Below are positions 45,040 through 54,338 of a stretch of 64,000 nt of DNA, piece by piece; the stretch's first letter is position 1; each line of letters opens with the position of its first letter. Below the pieces are notes generated by a model. The model was not told where the DNA came from, searched no databases, and was given only the letters and a program-made list of their open reading frames with translations. The position numbers and the translations under genes are program-made. The stretch is taken from assembly GCA_040510375.1 (NCBI GenBank), contig JBEVJC010000020.1, positions 1 to 64,000 on the forward strand. The letters run 5' to 3'. The stretch is from JBEVJC01 sp040510375. Its GTDB lineage: Bacteria; Bacteroidota; Bacteroidia; Chitinophagales; Chitinophagaceae.

Positions 45040-45535
45040 TAAAATCATGCAAAATCATACATTGGAACAAAAGCTTGATTCTGAAGTTGCCGTACTGATC
45101 AGCAACACTGTTTTTTATTCAAAAGGCCAGGCTAAAAAAATCAGGTTTGCGGAGTTATTCGACAATAAATTTTTGCTTATTTCACTAATCAACAATGGGA
45201 TACCCTACTCGTTTTTTTCCCTTATTCAAACCTATACACCATTGGAAGAGAAAGACTGGACCAGTATCCTGGACCTCACCTCAAAATCCCTCCAGAGATA
45301 TAAAGCAGGATCAAAGCAGTTTGGGCCTTTGCAGTCAGAAAAAATTATCGAAATGGCGGAGGTGACCAATATTGGCCTTGAAGTATTCCGGGATATGGAA
45401 AAATTCAGTCTCTGGCTTGATACGCCAAGTTTTGCTTTAGGTAAAATGAAACCCAAGGATCTCCTGAAAGATTCCTATGGGAAGGAATTGGTTTTAGGCG
45501 AATTGGTTCGTATTAACTACGGAATTTTTGCCTGA
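45035..45535 (+). CDS. Xre/MbcA/ParS-type antitoxin (DUF2384)
   Basis: 166 residues. An N-terminal helical DNA-binding part (about 40-105) with PYSFFSLIQTYTPLEEKDW and a C-terminal DUF2384 toxin-binding domain: FSLWLDTPSFALGKMKPKDLLKDSYGKE in pieces, ending LVRINYGIFA. It neutralises the RES toxin encoded next and should repress their promoter. The stop TGA overlaps the toxin ATG (TGATG), the usual tight TA coupling. A second in-frame ATG 12 bp on would leave a longer leader. Confidence 0.85.
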   Translation: MSKIMQNHTLEQKLDSEVAVLISNTVFYSKGQAKKIRFAELFDNKFLLISLINNGIPYSFFSLIQTYTPLEEKDWTSILDLTSKSLQRYKAGSKQFGPLQSEKIIEMAEVTNIGLEVFRDMEKFSLWLDTPSFALGKMKPKDLLKDSYGKELVLGELVRINYGIFA

Positions 45536-45993
45536 TGGAAGTTTATCGTTTATCCAGGGAAATTTATGCGAGACCACTAAACGGTAAAGGGGCTGCAATA
45601 AAGGGTGCCCGCTGGAATCCAATTGGGGTGGAACTGATATACTCTGCTTCAAACAGATCACTTGCAATGGCTGAAGTCGCTGTTCATCTGACAATGGCAA
45701 CTCTACCGGGTGACTATGTAATGACAACTATTTTTGTGCCGGATGATATTTCTATTGAACGTGTACTACCGGTTGATCTTCCGGTTAACTGGAACAGTTT
45801 TCCTTATTCAACATCAACACATACGATTGGAGAAAAATTTGTAAACAAGGGGACTTCATGTATCCTGAAAGTGCCTTCAGCTGTGACAAGGGGCGACTTT
45901 AATTTTTTAATAAATCCTGCCCATAAGGATTTTCGCAGGATAAAAATTGTAGAGATAATAAAATTTCCATTCGATAACCGGATATTTAAATAA
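45535..45993 (+). CDS. RES-domain NAD-degrading toxin
   Basis: 152 residues. RES landmarks: MEVYRLSREIYA (Arg), GARWNPIGVELIYSASNRSLAMAEVAVHL (the Arg, Glu and Ser that name the family; read in two halves), and SCILKVPSAVTRGDFNFLINPAH. RES toxins such as MbcT break down NAD+ and stop growth. It is translationally coupled to the Xre-type antitoxin. Both genes look intact. Confidence 0.9.
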   Translation: MEVYRLSREIYARPLNGKGAAIKGARWNPIGVELIYSASNRSLAMAEVAVHLTMATLPGDYVMTTIFVPDDISIERVLPVDLPVNWNSFPYSTSTHTIGEKFVNKGTSCILKVPSAVTRGDFNFLINPAHKDFRRIKIVEIIKFPFDNRIFK

Positions 45994-46047
45994 TTATAAC
46001 CTGGTTGCAGCCACATTTTTTCCCGGCACAACTGCACGCGTTCACAT

Positions 46048-46323
46048 TCAATGCCTGTAATTCGTTTGCTTTAGTTGTTGCGCATGGTGTTTGGCATCAT
46101 CATTCACAAACTCACCCGCAATTGCACTATGGCCATATGCAAGCACAGTACTATGAGCAGCCTGGTGAAGATCGCCCGACTGGTAAAATGCTGCTGCGTT
46201 TAAATGATGCTTCGCAGCCTCCTGGTAATGCTCCGCTGCCTGTTTGTGATTCTCGATTATCAATTTACTGGCTCTTGATTGCCTTGCAGTTTTCGCTGGT
46301 GTTTTTTTCTTTTTGCTGGCCAT
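46048..46323 (-). CDS. Small His/Ala-rich helical protein
   Basis: 91 residues. A Lys-rich start (MASKKKKTPAKTARQSR) is followed by amphipathic helices with paired His and Ala: NHKQAAEHYQEAAKHHLNAA, HQAAHSTVLAYGHSAIAGEF, AKHHAQQ. Proteins with this AAKHHxxAA pattern are widespread in bacteria without assigned function. No signal peptide. It is convergent to the RES toxin gene (54 bp between stops). Confidence 0.65.
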   Translation of the reverse strand: MASKKKKTPAKTARQSRASKLIIENHKQAAEHYQEAAKHHLNAAAFYQSGDLHQAAHSTVLAYGHSAIAGEFVNDDAKHHAQQLKQTNYRH

Positions 46324-46415
46324 GGCTACCTGGGTTTAAAACACAAAGGTATTGTCCCGTCCAGGTCAGTATTTATACAAATGGTATAGAATGTTGCAAT
46401 AATCCAACATCCCTG

Positions 46416-46583
46416 CGGATGGGAAATTGAATACGCGGTTAAATTATTATTGCTGAACGCCAACATGAATGAAGCGCAGATCAGCAAGGGCGCCATCCCA
46501 ACGGATCGGAAGTTGAATACGTGGTAAAACCATTATTGCTGAATGCCCAACATAAATGAGCCGCAGATATATCAGGGCCTCCG
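46416..46583. repeat. Two-copy degenerate direct repeat, period 86 bp
   Basis: Copies start at 46416 and 46502 with CGGAT; shared blocks are TTGAATACG, ATTATTGCTGAA, CCAACAT and GCGCAGAT/CCGCAGAT. Part of copy 1 reads in one frame as a helix-like peptide (EYAVKLLLLNANMNEAQISK), and copy 2 has a near-identical EYVVKPLLLNA before a stop, so it may be a decayed coding fragment. Nothing else is seen in 46324-46614. Confidence 0.6.
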
Positions 46584-46614
46584 TTTCTAAAGTAGAACTA
46601 CCGGTTCAACCCAA

Positions 46615-48195
46615 TCAGTGAACCAGTGTATAACTAAACAACAACGAAACATCCGGATCAACCTGTATGCCGGTTGGTTCGGATGTAACGGGTATCCGGA
46701 AAGTTTGATCCCGCTGGCTCAGATCCAGTTTTATCACCTGGGTTTTTCCATCGGTTGTTTTGATCCCTATTTCCAAAGCCACCACAAACAGGTTAACCTG
46801 TAGCTGCTTCACATCAATTTGCAATGACACCGCTTCCTTATTATACGTCCATTTCAAACCAAGGTCGGGTTGCCCGGGCAACCGCAGCCACTGATGGAAG
46901 AATGTATCAAGGGGTTTACCAATTATTTTTTCAAACACCTGTTGCAGGTCTTTTGAAGTTGCATTCTTTCCTGCATAGGTCCTGTAATATTCGCGGATCC
47001 CTTTCTGAAACAATGAATCACCAACCTGCCTGTGTAACATATGCAGGATCCATGATCCTTTTTTGTAACTATTGACGTTGAGCAGTTCCATCATTTTTGA
47101 TACCGTATCAATTACCGTCAGTTTATTTGAACGGGAAAAGGCAATGATGTCTTTGCGGTCTTTCGCCATGGCCTGGTTCAGACTATCACTGCCATATTTT
47201 GAACCGATAAAGAGATGGGTCATGTAGGTAGCGAATCCCTCACTAAGCCAGGCCTGTGAGAAATCTGTTTCCGTAACCATATCACCAAAATACTGGTGGG
47301 CCGTTTCATGCGCGATCAATGACTCATTATCGGCCTTGCCGTTTACCGAATTCTCATAATAAAAGATTGCACTTGCGTTCTCCATACCGCCGAAAATAGT
47401 TTTCGATTGCACGTTCGCCAGTTTTTTAAAAGGGAACGGACCGATATAGTTACTGAGCCACTGGACAATCGGCGGTGCAATGCCATAGTCCCTGAAACCT
47501 TCGGTTTTGTTTTCCGGGAAAACCCAGGAGGAAATGGGTACCGATCCCACCATACCGGACTGCTGAACGGCGAAGTCAGCCACACCGATCACCATGATCT
47601 TTGTTGGCAGCGGGATCTCTTCTTTATAATAGGTTTTCTTTCTGCCGCCACCAAGATTTTCCTGTTTGATCATTATTCCATTGGACACCACCTGGTAATG
47701 ATCCGGAGCTGTAACAATAAACTCCACCGCTGCCTTGTCTGCCGGATCATCCACGCAAGGGATCCATTCATGTGCACGGTTGGGCCAGTTATCAGAGAAG
47801 AAAGTGCGCTTGCCAAATTTGTTTTTTGAAATAATGAGTCCATCTACCGGCAGGCCAGCATATTTAATAAGAATATGGAAGGATTTATTTTTTTTACCTG
47901 ACCCGCCAAGGTCCACCAGGACCCGGTCGTTTTTTTGTTCAAATAGTAATGACTTGTTTTCTGACAACACCGATGAAACCGTAAATCCAATCTTCCTCGC
48001 GGCCTGCCTTAAATCAAAACTGACTATCTGCGTATCTGATAAACAGGTAAACCAGATGGTAGCCTTACCGGAAATGCTATCTGATTTGTCCGACAACTCA
48101 ATGTCAAACACATAACTGCTGACATCGATGGTTCGTTGGGATTGCGCGGCTATATGTAACAGGACAAATGCAAAAAGGAAAGATAAAAATTTCAT
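46615..48195 (-). CDS. M1-family zinc aminopeptidase
   Basis: 526 residues with a signal peptide (MKFLSFLFAFVLLHIAAQS). M1 hallmarks: exopeptidase motif GGMEN (269-273), zinc ligands HETAH (296-300) and Glu319 in WLSEGFATY. It is shorter than classical M1 enzymes (about 850), lacking the large C-terminal helical domain; this matches the short periplasmic group in Bacteroidota. Likely a periplasmic peptide-trimming enzyme. Confidence 0.92.
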   Translation of the reverse strand: MKFLSFLFAFVLLHIAAQSQRTIDVSSYVFDIELSDKSDSISGKATIWFTCLSDTQIVSFDLRQAARKIGFTVSSVLSENKSLLFEQKNDRVLVDLGGSGKKNKSFHILIKYAGLPVDGLIISKNKFGKRTFFSDNWPNRAHEWIPCVDDPADKAAVEFIVTAPDHYQVVSNGIMIKQENLGGGRKKTYYKEEIPLPTKIMVIGVADFAVQQSGMVGSVPISSWVFPENKTEGFRDYGIAPPIVQWLSNYIGPFPFKKLANVQSKTIFGGMENASAIFYYENSVNGKADNESLIAHETAHQYFGDMVTETDFSQAWLSEGFATYMTHLFIGSKYGSDSLNQAMAKDRKDIIAFSRSNKLTVIDTVSKMMELLNVNSYKKGSWILHMLHRQVGDSLFQKGIREYYRTYAGKNATSKDLQQVFEKIIGKPLDTFFHQWLRLPGQPDLGLKWTYNKEAVSLQIDVKQLQVNLFVVALEIGIKTTDGKTQVIKLDLSQRDQTFRIPVTSEPTGIQVDPDVSLLFSYTLVH

Positions 48196-48219
48196 CAGGT
48201 TTGATTAATGTTCGGAATA

Positions 48220-48227
48220 CAAAGATA
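48220..48227 (-). promoter_or_regulatory. -7 element for the M1 peptidase gene
   Basis: TATCTTTG on the minus strand fully matches TAnnTTTG, 25 bp upstream of the ATG and 8 bp past the MutS-like stop. No good -33 is present. Confidence 0.45.
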
Positions 48228-48234
48228 AACACGG

Positions 48235-49551
48235 TCACAGGTTATCCAGCATCTCCACTACTTTTTCCCGTTTTAGGATTACGTATCCGATCCGGTCGTT
48301 GCTGATCCCGTCTTTCAGCTGGTAACTGAAACTCAGCTGGTCATTTTCCACCGTGGTCTCAAAATATTTAAAGGAAATATTGGGGATATCATTCAGCTCA
48401 CGACCAATTTCATATAAATGGGTGGAAAGGATAAACAAGGAATTCCTGATTTTGATAAATCCTTTGATAACAGCCAACGAACACTTCATAGCATCTTCCA
48501 CATTGGTTCCCTTGAATAACTCATCGATCAGCACCAGCCATTTTTTTCCGTTATTGATTTTTTCAATGGTGTTTTTGATCCGCTGCACTTCGTTAAAGAA
48601 AAAACTTTCACCGCGTGCAATATTATCTGTAACGTTTATATTGCTGAGCAGTCCGTCGAACAGGGTTAAAGTCATACCTGCGGCCGGGACACCCATTCCA
48701 AGATGTGCAAGGAATACAGCGGTCCCCACCGATTTGATCAGCGTGCTTTTGCCGGCCATATTGGCACCCGTAAGAAACAGGAAATTTTGTTCCGGATCCA
48801 TCTGGAGATCATAGGCCACCGGATCGGGCAACAGCAGGTGATATAAACCTTTTGCATCCACCAGTGGTGTAACGGAGTCTTTGAATTCCGGGAATACCAG
48901 TTTGTATGTTTTTACCGCCATGGCCATCGAATACCAGGCGTCAATCCGGCTGTAAATATCGATTAACTCCAGGATCCGTAACCGAAACCCGACACGTGTC
49001 TGTTGTCCATAGAACAAGTTTTCGCGGATGCTGAAACGCACACCTGCGTCGGTTTTTGAAAGATCCCGGAGTGATGGTTGCTGTAACAGACCAGCAATCC
49101 GTTCGATATAGATCCTGATATTTGAAGGCAGTTCCACTGTTTCAAATAGCGCTACAATCTTTCCAAGGCCACGAAAAAAATCCGCAAAATGGGAAACAGA
49201 ATATTTGACCATTGAATAGTCTTCACTATGCAGCCACTTATAGGAAAGACTATTAAAATTATTCAGTCGGGTGGAAATGGGATCCAGCGGGTAATCGAGG
49301 AATTTTTCCATTACCAGGATCGTTCCATTACTGATCTCATTGGGCCATTGATCCACGTGCGCCATCAGTGTCCGGATAACCTCCTGCGTGCCGCGGATCT
49401 GTTGCAGGTTATCCAATGGCTGCGTAAAAAAATAACGCAGCCATTCTTTTCCTCCGGTGGTGCGCGTGAAGTTCAGTTTGTGAAAAATAGAAAACTCTTC
49501 TTCCTGGTGGAAGATGGAGATATCATTGAAAGAGATCGCGTCTATCTGCAT
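48235..49551 (-). CDS. MutS-related ATPase (domains III and V only)
   Basis: 438 residues, about half of a true MutS. The helical lever region (about 20-215) is followed by the ATPase domain: Walker A LTGANMAGKSTLIKS, Walker B KWLVLIDELFKGTN, and the STH motif LFILSTHLYE. The mismatch-recognition domain I is absent, so this is not the repair MutS. Short MutS-like proteins in Bacteroidota have unassigned roles. Cytoplasmic. Confidence 0.88.
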   Translation of the reverse strand: MQIDAISFNDISIFHQEEEFSIFHKLNFTRTTGGKEWLRYFFTQPLDNLQQIRGTQEVIRTLMAHVDQWPNEISNGTILVMEKFLDYPLDPISTRLNNFNSLSYKWLHSEDYSMVKYSVSHFADFFRGLGKIVALFETVELPSNIRIYIERIAGLLQQPSLRDLSKTDAGVRFSIRENLFYGQQTRVGFRLRILELIDIYSRIDAWYSMAMAVKTYKLVFPEFKDSVTPLVDAKGLYHLLLPDPVAYDLQMDPEQNFLFLTGANMAGKSTLIKSVGTAVFLAHLGMGVPAAGMTLTLFDGLLSNINVTDNIARGESFFFNEVQRIKNTIEKINNGKKWLVLIDELFKGTNVEDAMKCSLAVIKGFIKIRNSLFILSTHLYEIGRELNDIPNISFKYFETTVENDQLSFSYQLKDGISNDRIGYVILKREKVVEMLDNL

Positions 49552-49680
49552 ACTGGTCCTTTATTTTTGATCAACTACCCTTCATCCGCTAACATCTTTT
49601 CTGCAGGAATCATTTTCTGCCTGCCAACATTATGTCCCGTTACAGAAAAAGTTGAGATGATGTACCAATCATTCCAAACC

Positions 49681-51060
49681 TTAACGATCGAACTTCAGGC
49701 GTTCACCCATCACTGATTCATTCCACACAGGATTCCATATATTCTGCCTGATGTCTTCTGTTTTTTGTTCAAAAACCAGTCGCCCGCTGACAAACGTATG
49801 CGTTATAGCGGAGCCGAATTTTTTCCCTTCAAACGGGCTCCAACCGCATTTGTACTGTATTGAATCTTTAGTGACAAGTGATCCGCCTTCCAGATCCACT
49901 ATCACCAGGTCGGCCATATAACCTTCGCGGATATATCCGCGGTCCTTTACCTGGAAACAGTCGGCCACAGCGTGACACATTTTTTCTGCAATCTTCGGAA
50001 GGCTGATCATTCCTTCGCGGTAATATTCCAGCATCAGTAATAGTGAATGCTGGACAAGGGGAACACCGGCATGTGCCTTTTCATAACCACCACTTTTTTC
50101 TTCCACCGTATGTGGTGCATGGTCCGTAGCAATCACATCCAGCCGGTCATCCAGCAAGCCCTTCCATAACGCCTCTTTATGATGAGGGGCCTTGATGGCA
50201 GGGTTACATTTTATTTTATTTCCCAGGGTTTCATAATCATTGCTGGTAAAATGCAGGTGATGCACACATACCTCGGCAGTGATCCTTTTTTCTTTCAGGG
50301 GAAACATATTGCCAAACAACTGTAATTCCTTTTCCGTACTGATATGGAGGATATGTAAACGGGTATCGTATTTCTTCGCCAGCTGCACGGCATAAAAAGA
50401 TGATTCGAAACAGGCTTCTTCATTGCGGATCACGGGGTGATCAGCCGCCGTAAGTTCCCTGCCGCTTGTGCGGAGTGCTGCAAGGTTCTGGCGGATGATC
50501 CGTTCGTCCTCACAATGGGTGGCGATGAGTAATTCACTTTCCCCGAAAACTTTCTCCAGGGTAAGCGGATTGTCCACCAGCAGGTTTCCGGTAGAGGATC
50601 CCATAAAAATCTTGATCCCGCAGATGTCTGATTTATGTTTGTTTGCCATTAATGCCTGTTCGGCATTCTCATTGGAGGTGCCGATATAAAATGAATAATT
50701 GGCAAGTGAAGACCTGGAAGCGATGGCATATTTTTCTTCCAGCAGTTCAAGTGTATAGGCCGGTGGAACAGTATTCGGCATTTCCATAAAACTGGTAACA
50801 CCACCTGCAACAGCGGCTTTTGATTCCGTGGCGATGGTTGCCTTATGTGTCAGGCCCGGTTCCCTGAAATGAACCTGGTCGTCGATCACACCGGGAAAAA
50901 GAAACCTGCCTGTTCCATCGATTATCTCCACATTAAGTCCTTCTCCCGGATCGATCGTAGGGTCCAGCCTTTCGATCTTTCCGTTTTTTATCAGTACATC
51001 CATGATACTGATAGTTCCTTCATTGACAACCTGTATACTTTTTATCAGATATATTTCCAT
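49681..51060 (-). CDS. pyrC: Dihydroorotase (multifunctional-complex type)
   Basis: 459 residues. Metal-binding and substrate motifs: DDQVHFREPGLTHKATI (the usual DxHxH reads DQVHFR), ESKAAVAGGVTSFMEMPNT, HCEDERIIRQN, HILHISTEKEL and ATDHAPHTVEEK. It closes carbamoyl-aspartate to dihydroorotate. The first His of DxHxR being replaced by Gln at IDDQVHFREPG is common in Bacteroidota sequences, to my recollection. Together with pyrD this covers two steps of pyrimidine synthesis. Confidence 0.9.
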   Translation of the reverse strand: MEIYLIKSIQVVNEGTISIMDVLIKNGKIERLDPTIDPGEGLNVEIIDGTGRFLFPGVIDDQVHFREPGLTHKATIATESKAAVAGGVTSFMEMPNTVPPAYTLELLEEKYAIASRSSLANYSFYIGTSNENAEQALMANKHKSDICGIKIFMGSSTGNLLVDNPLTLEKVFGESELLIATHCEDERIIRQNLAALRTSGRELTAADHPVIRNEEACFESSFYAVQLAKKYDTRLHILHISTEKELQLFGNMFPLKEKRITAEVCVHHLHFTSNDYETLGNKIKCNPAIKAPHHKEALWKGLLDDRLDVIATDHAPHTVEEKSGGYEKAHAGVPLVQHSLLLMLEYYREGMISLPKIAEKMCHAVADCFQVKDRGYIREGYMADLVIVDLEGGSLVTKDSIQYKCGWSPFEGKKFGSAITHTFVSGRLVFEQKTEDIRQNIWNPVWNESVMGERLKFDR

Positions 51061-51092
51061 ATTTTGCTGTGTATTATTCTAAATAGGCGGAG

Positions 51093-52781
51093 ATGCAATT
51101 TAAAAAAACCCTACAAAGACTGCTTGTATTTATTTTTCCAATCGCGGCCCAGGGTCAGACTACCTTCCTGGCCCAGGGTGATAAACAGAATATCCTTGTA
51201 GAGCGGCTGGAGATCAAGGCGTCGACAGATTCGGTACTTAACTTTTCCAAAACAAAGCCATTCAGCCGTAATAAATATGTGATAGCGGGTATCAATAGTT
51301 ACCGGCTGGGCCGTCCGCAAGGTCTCAGCAGGGTTGATGAATATAATATCAGGAGTGCGCAGATGAATAACCTGGAATACATTCCGGCAGAAGAAAGGGA
51401 GGAGTTCAGTAGCCGCAAACCGATCCTTAAACATTTTTATACCAGTCCTGCCAACCTCTTTGAGGTGCATGTAAAGGACTTTGACCTGGCGGTGAACCCG
51501 GTGATCCAGTATTCACTTTCAAAAGAGAGCGACAATGACCAGTCGCTGTTCCTGAACACCCGCGGACTTACACTCCGTGGTAATATTTCACAGAAGATCG
51601 GATTCTTTGCCTACATGACCGATAACCAGGAACGTGATCCGGTGTATGTGCAGCAATACATGGCAGAACGCAGTGCTGTACCCGGAGCCGGTTTTTATAA
51701 ACCTTTTAAAGCTGCAGGTGGTGCGGATTATTTTGATGCCAGGGGTTACTTCACTTTTAACGCTGCAAAATATATTGACATAACATTCGGTTACGATAAA
51801 AATTTTATCGGCAACGGACACCGGAGTCTTTTCCTGAGTGATTTCGGAGCCAATTATCTTTTCCTCAAACTCAATACCCGGATCTGGAAATTTAATTTCC
51901 AGAACATATTCATGGAATTGCATAATGCGCATATCCCCGGAGGCGACCGGCTGATCGGAAAAAAATATGCCGCCATGCATCACCTGGATGTAAACCTCGC
52001 ACGCTGGCTGAATGTGGGTTTGTTTGAGGGAGTGGTGTTTGGTCGCACCAACCGGTTCGATTTCTCGTATCTCAATCCGATTATCTTCTATCGCTCCATT
52101 GAATCGCAGAATGGAAGTTTTGATAATTCTGTTGCAGGACTGGATCTCAAGGCAAACCTGTTTGGTAAATTCCAGTTCTATGGACAGTTCCTGCTGGATG
52201 AATTCAGCCTGACTGCACTGCGCGATGGTCACGGCTGGTGGGCCAATAAATACGGGATCCAGCTGGGAGCAAAATATATTGATGCTTTTGGAATCAGCAA
52301 CCTTGACCTGCAGTTTGAATTTAACAAGGTTCGTCCGTTTACGTATTCCCATCGTGATTCGGTTGCAAATTACACCCACTACAACCAGCCTCTTGCACAT
52401 CCGCTGATGGCGAATTTTAATGAAGTGATTGGTATTGCCCGTTACCAGCCCGCACCAAAATGGCTGATCCAGGCGAAGGCAATTTATTACCGGCAGGGAC
52501 TCGATTCCAATGCAAGCAGCAATGGTAGTAATATATTCCTGCCTAACGTTCCGCCATACAGGGAACGCGATTATGGTTACGGGCAAAACTCGGGCTGGTT
52601 GACCAATACTTTTTATGGATCGCTGTTGTTGTCGTATGAAATCCGCGAGAATATGTTCCTGGAGTTTACCGGCATTTACCGCAAGCGCGATACCAGTACC
52701 CCGCCAATTATATCAGGCAGTACCACCGTGGCTACAATTGGATTCAGGTGGAATATGCACCGGCGGGAATTTGATTTCTGA
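51093..52781 (+). CDS. Outer-membrane barrel protein, Wzi/RemB-like
   Basis: 562 residues with a signal peptide (LLVFIFPIAAQGQ). A long beta-barrel follows with paired aromatic strands and the segment YFDARGYFTFNAAKYIDITFG, GNGHRSLFLSDFGANYLFLKL (shortened), FDFSYLNPIIFYRSIE, ending FRWNMHRREFDF. This matches the capsule-assembly Wzi-like barrel family to which the gliding protein RemB belongs. Either surface polysaccharide attachment or motility/adhesion is possible; sequence alone does not decide. It diverges from pyrC with only 32 bp between starts. Confidence 0.75.
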   Translation: MQFKKTLQRLLVFIFPIAAQGQTTFLAQGDKQNILVERLEIKASTDSVLNFSKTKPFSRNKYVIAGINSYRLGRPQGLSRVDEYNIRSAQMNNLEYIPAEEREEFSSRKPILKHFYTSPANLFEVHVKDFDLAVNPVIQYSLSKESDNDQSLFLNTRGLTLRGNISQKIGFFAYMTDNQERDPVYVQQYMAERSAVPGAGFYKPFKAAGGADYFDARGYFTFNAAKYIDITFGYDKNFIGNGHRSLFLSDFGANYLFLKLNTRIWKFNFQNIFMELHNAHIPGGDRLIGKKYAAMHHLDVNLARWLNVGLFEGVVFGRTNRFDFSYLNPIIFYRSIESQNGSFDNSVAGLDLKANLFGKFQFYGQFLLDEFSLTALRDGHGWWANKYGIQLGAKYIDAFGISNLDLQFEFNKVRPFTYSHRDSVANYTHYNQPLAHPLMANFNEVIGIARYQPAPKWLIQAKAIYYRQGLDSNASSNGSNIFLPNVPPYRERDYGYGQNSGWLTNTFYGSLLLSYEIRENMFLEFTGIYRKRDTSTPPIISGSTTVATIGFRWNMHRREFDF

Positions 52782-52845
52782 TAAACCAATCCCGGCTAAT
52801 CATAAATCTTTACGTTGTATAAATCCCGTGCGGATCTGAATTAAC

Positions 52846-53583
52846 TCAGCCTTCGATATGGATCGTAAACATGATCGATCTTGACTGGACCTTATCAAAT
52901 ACACTTGAATATTTCAGGTTTGGATCACGGCTATGCAGGTTGGGAATTCCGTTACTGAATTTAAGTTCGGGGGAAAAGATAAAACTCTGGAAGAAGAAAT
53001 TGAAACCCAATCCAACCTCGGGACCATAATCAAATGTTTTGATCTTGATAAGTTCTTCGGCCCGTTTAGATCTTGCATTACTGGAAAGATCCATGTCGGC
53101 TTTAAATCCGGCAAGCATGTATACCCTGAAATTTCCGATCCGGTCCGACTGAAGTTTTACCTGGATGGGAAATGAAACGATTACCGATTCCACCTTCTTT
53201 GTAATCTCGGTGAGATTATCTTCCGGGAATTTCAACTGGTAAACAATATCCCTTTCGATAAAGGAAAGTTGCGGATTGAACCGGAGCTGAAAGCGGTTTG
53301 ACAATCGGGCTGTAGCAGACAGTCCAAGAGAGAAGCCAATCTTGTTGGTAGGTTCAGCCACCAGTACACTATCGTTCTGCAGGAAATAAGAACTCATCTG
53401 GGGATGGAATCTCGAAGAATTCAAGCCCAGGGAGATGCCGAAATAATATGGTTTGAGATCGTGGTCGTACAGGTTAAGTTCACGTTGTTGCTGGGCAATA
53501 CTGCTGTTGAATGAAAAAATCACTCCGGAAAGGCAGATGATGAGTTTGATCAGCGGGGTCTTCGTCCGGAGTAAATACAACAT
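52846..53583 (-). CDS. porT: PorT-like T9SS outer-membrane barrel protein
   Basis: 245 residues. Signal peptide (LIICLSGVIFSFNSSIAQ) then an eight-stranded-type barrel: YYFGISLGLNSSRFHP, NKIGFSLGLSATARLSNRFQLRFNP, VSFPIQVKLQSDR, YGPEVGLGFNFFF, ending SIMFTIHIEG. PorT (SprT) is needed for type IX secretion and gliding. The start overlaps the end of ubiE by 34 bp, and ubiE-porT adjacency is a recurring Bacteroidota arrangement, which supports the assignment. Confidence 0.83.
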   Translation of the reverse strand: MLYLLRTKTPLIKLIICLSGVIFSFNSSIAQQQRELNLYDHDLKPYYFGISLGLNSSRFHPQMSSYFLQNDSVLVAEPTNKIGFSLGLSATARLSNRFQLRFNPQLSFIERDIVYQLKFPEDNLTEITKKVESVIVSFPIQVKLQSDRIGNFRVYMLAGFKADMDLSSNARSKRAEELIKIKTFDYGPEVGLGFNFFFQSFIFSPELKFSNGIPNLHSRDPNLKYSSVFDKVQSRSIMFTIHIEG

Positions 53584-54299
53584 ATTCCTAAGCTTAGCGA
53601 TTTATAGCGGGTATCGGAATAACCACATTTATTTAAAATATCTACCATCAGTGGCCCATCCGGAAAAGCATTGGCCGACTCATTCAGGTATTGATATGCC
53701 TGTTTGTTCTGCCGGAAAAGTTTTGCCATTTGCGGAGCTATTACACCCATGTACAGGTTGTAAAAAGCCCGGACCGGTTGTTTGGGTTTGGAAAATTCGA
53801 GAACGACCAGCTGACCACCAGGTTTAAGTACCCTGTTGATCTCTTTCAGCCCTTTTTCGAGGTTTTCGAAATTCCTGACACCAAACGCCACCATCACGCC
53901 ATCAAACGTTTCGTCGGCAAAGTTTATTGTTTCTGAATCACCCACCTGTAAGTGGATTTTTGCCGCAAGTCCTTCTTTTTCAATTTTTTTTCTTCCAAAT
54001 TCCAACATTTTTGGGGATATATCGATGCCTTCAATCCTGTCGGGCTGAAGCATTTTACAGGCCCTTATGGCCATATCGCCCGTACCGGTGGCAACATCGA
54101 GGATTTTCCTGGGGTGATCTTTCCGGAAAAGCCCGATGGCCTTTTTTCGCCACAAAACGTCGATCCGCAGGGAGAGGAAACGGTTCATAAAATCGTACCG
54201 GCCCGCAATTCCGTCGAACATTTCGGCAACCTGCTCTTTTTTCGTTTTTTCCGAGTCTTTGAAAGGAATTATATGGTCGTGCGGGAGGGATTTTGACAT
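53550..54299 (-). CDS. ubiE: Demethylmenaquinone methyltransferase
   Basis: 249 residues. Motifs: EMFDGIAGRYDFMNRFLSLRID (UbiE signature 1), ILDVATGTGDMAIRA (SAM site), DISPKMLEFGRKK, VAFGVRNFENLEKGLKEINRVLKPGG and the PDGPLMVDILNKCGY tail region. It makes menaquinone by the last methylation step. In a menaquinone-using Bacteroidota it is functionally MenG. Overlaps porT downstream. Confidence 0.95.
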   Translation of the reverse strand: MSKSLPHDHIIPFKDSEKTKKEQVAEMFDGIAGRYDFMNRFLSLRIDVLWRKKAIGLFRKDHPRKILDVATGTGDMAIRACKMLQPDRIEGIDISPKMLEFGRKKIEKEGLAAKIHLQVGDSETINFADETFDGVMVAFGVRNFENLEKGLKEINRVLKPGGQLVVLEFSKPKQPVRAFYNLYMGVIAPQMAKLFRQNKQAYQYLNESANAFPDGPLMVDILNKCGYSDTRYKSLSLGICCIYSGRRPR

Positions 54300-54304
54300 G
54301 TGTG

Positions 54305-54312
54305 CAAAGGTA
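54305..54312 (-). promoter_or_regulatory. Possible -7 element for ubiE-porT
   Basis: TACCTTTG on the minus strand fully matches TAnnTTTG, but it lies only 5 bp from the ubiE ATG, implying a near-leaderless mRNA. No -33 TTTG at the expected distance. Confidence 0.35.
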
Positions 54313-54338
54313 ACAAGCTTGTGTTATATTGCACCCGC

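Noticed and set aside
51588..52586. 332-codon minus-strand frame
   Set aside because: Antisense shadow of the intact Wzi/RemB-like gene, with no domain.
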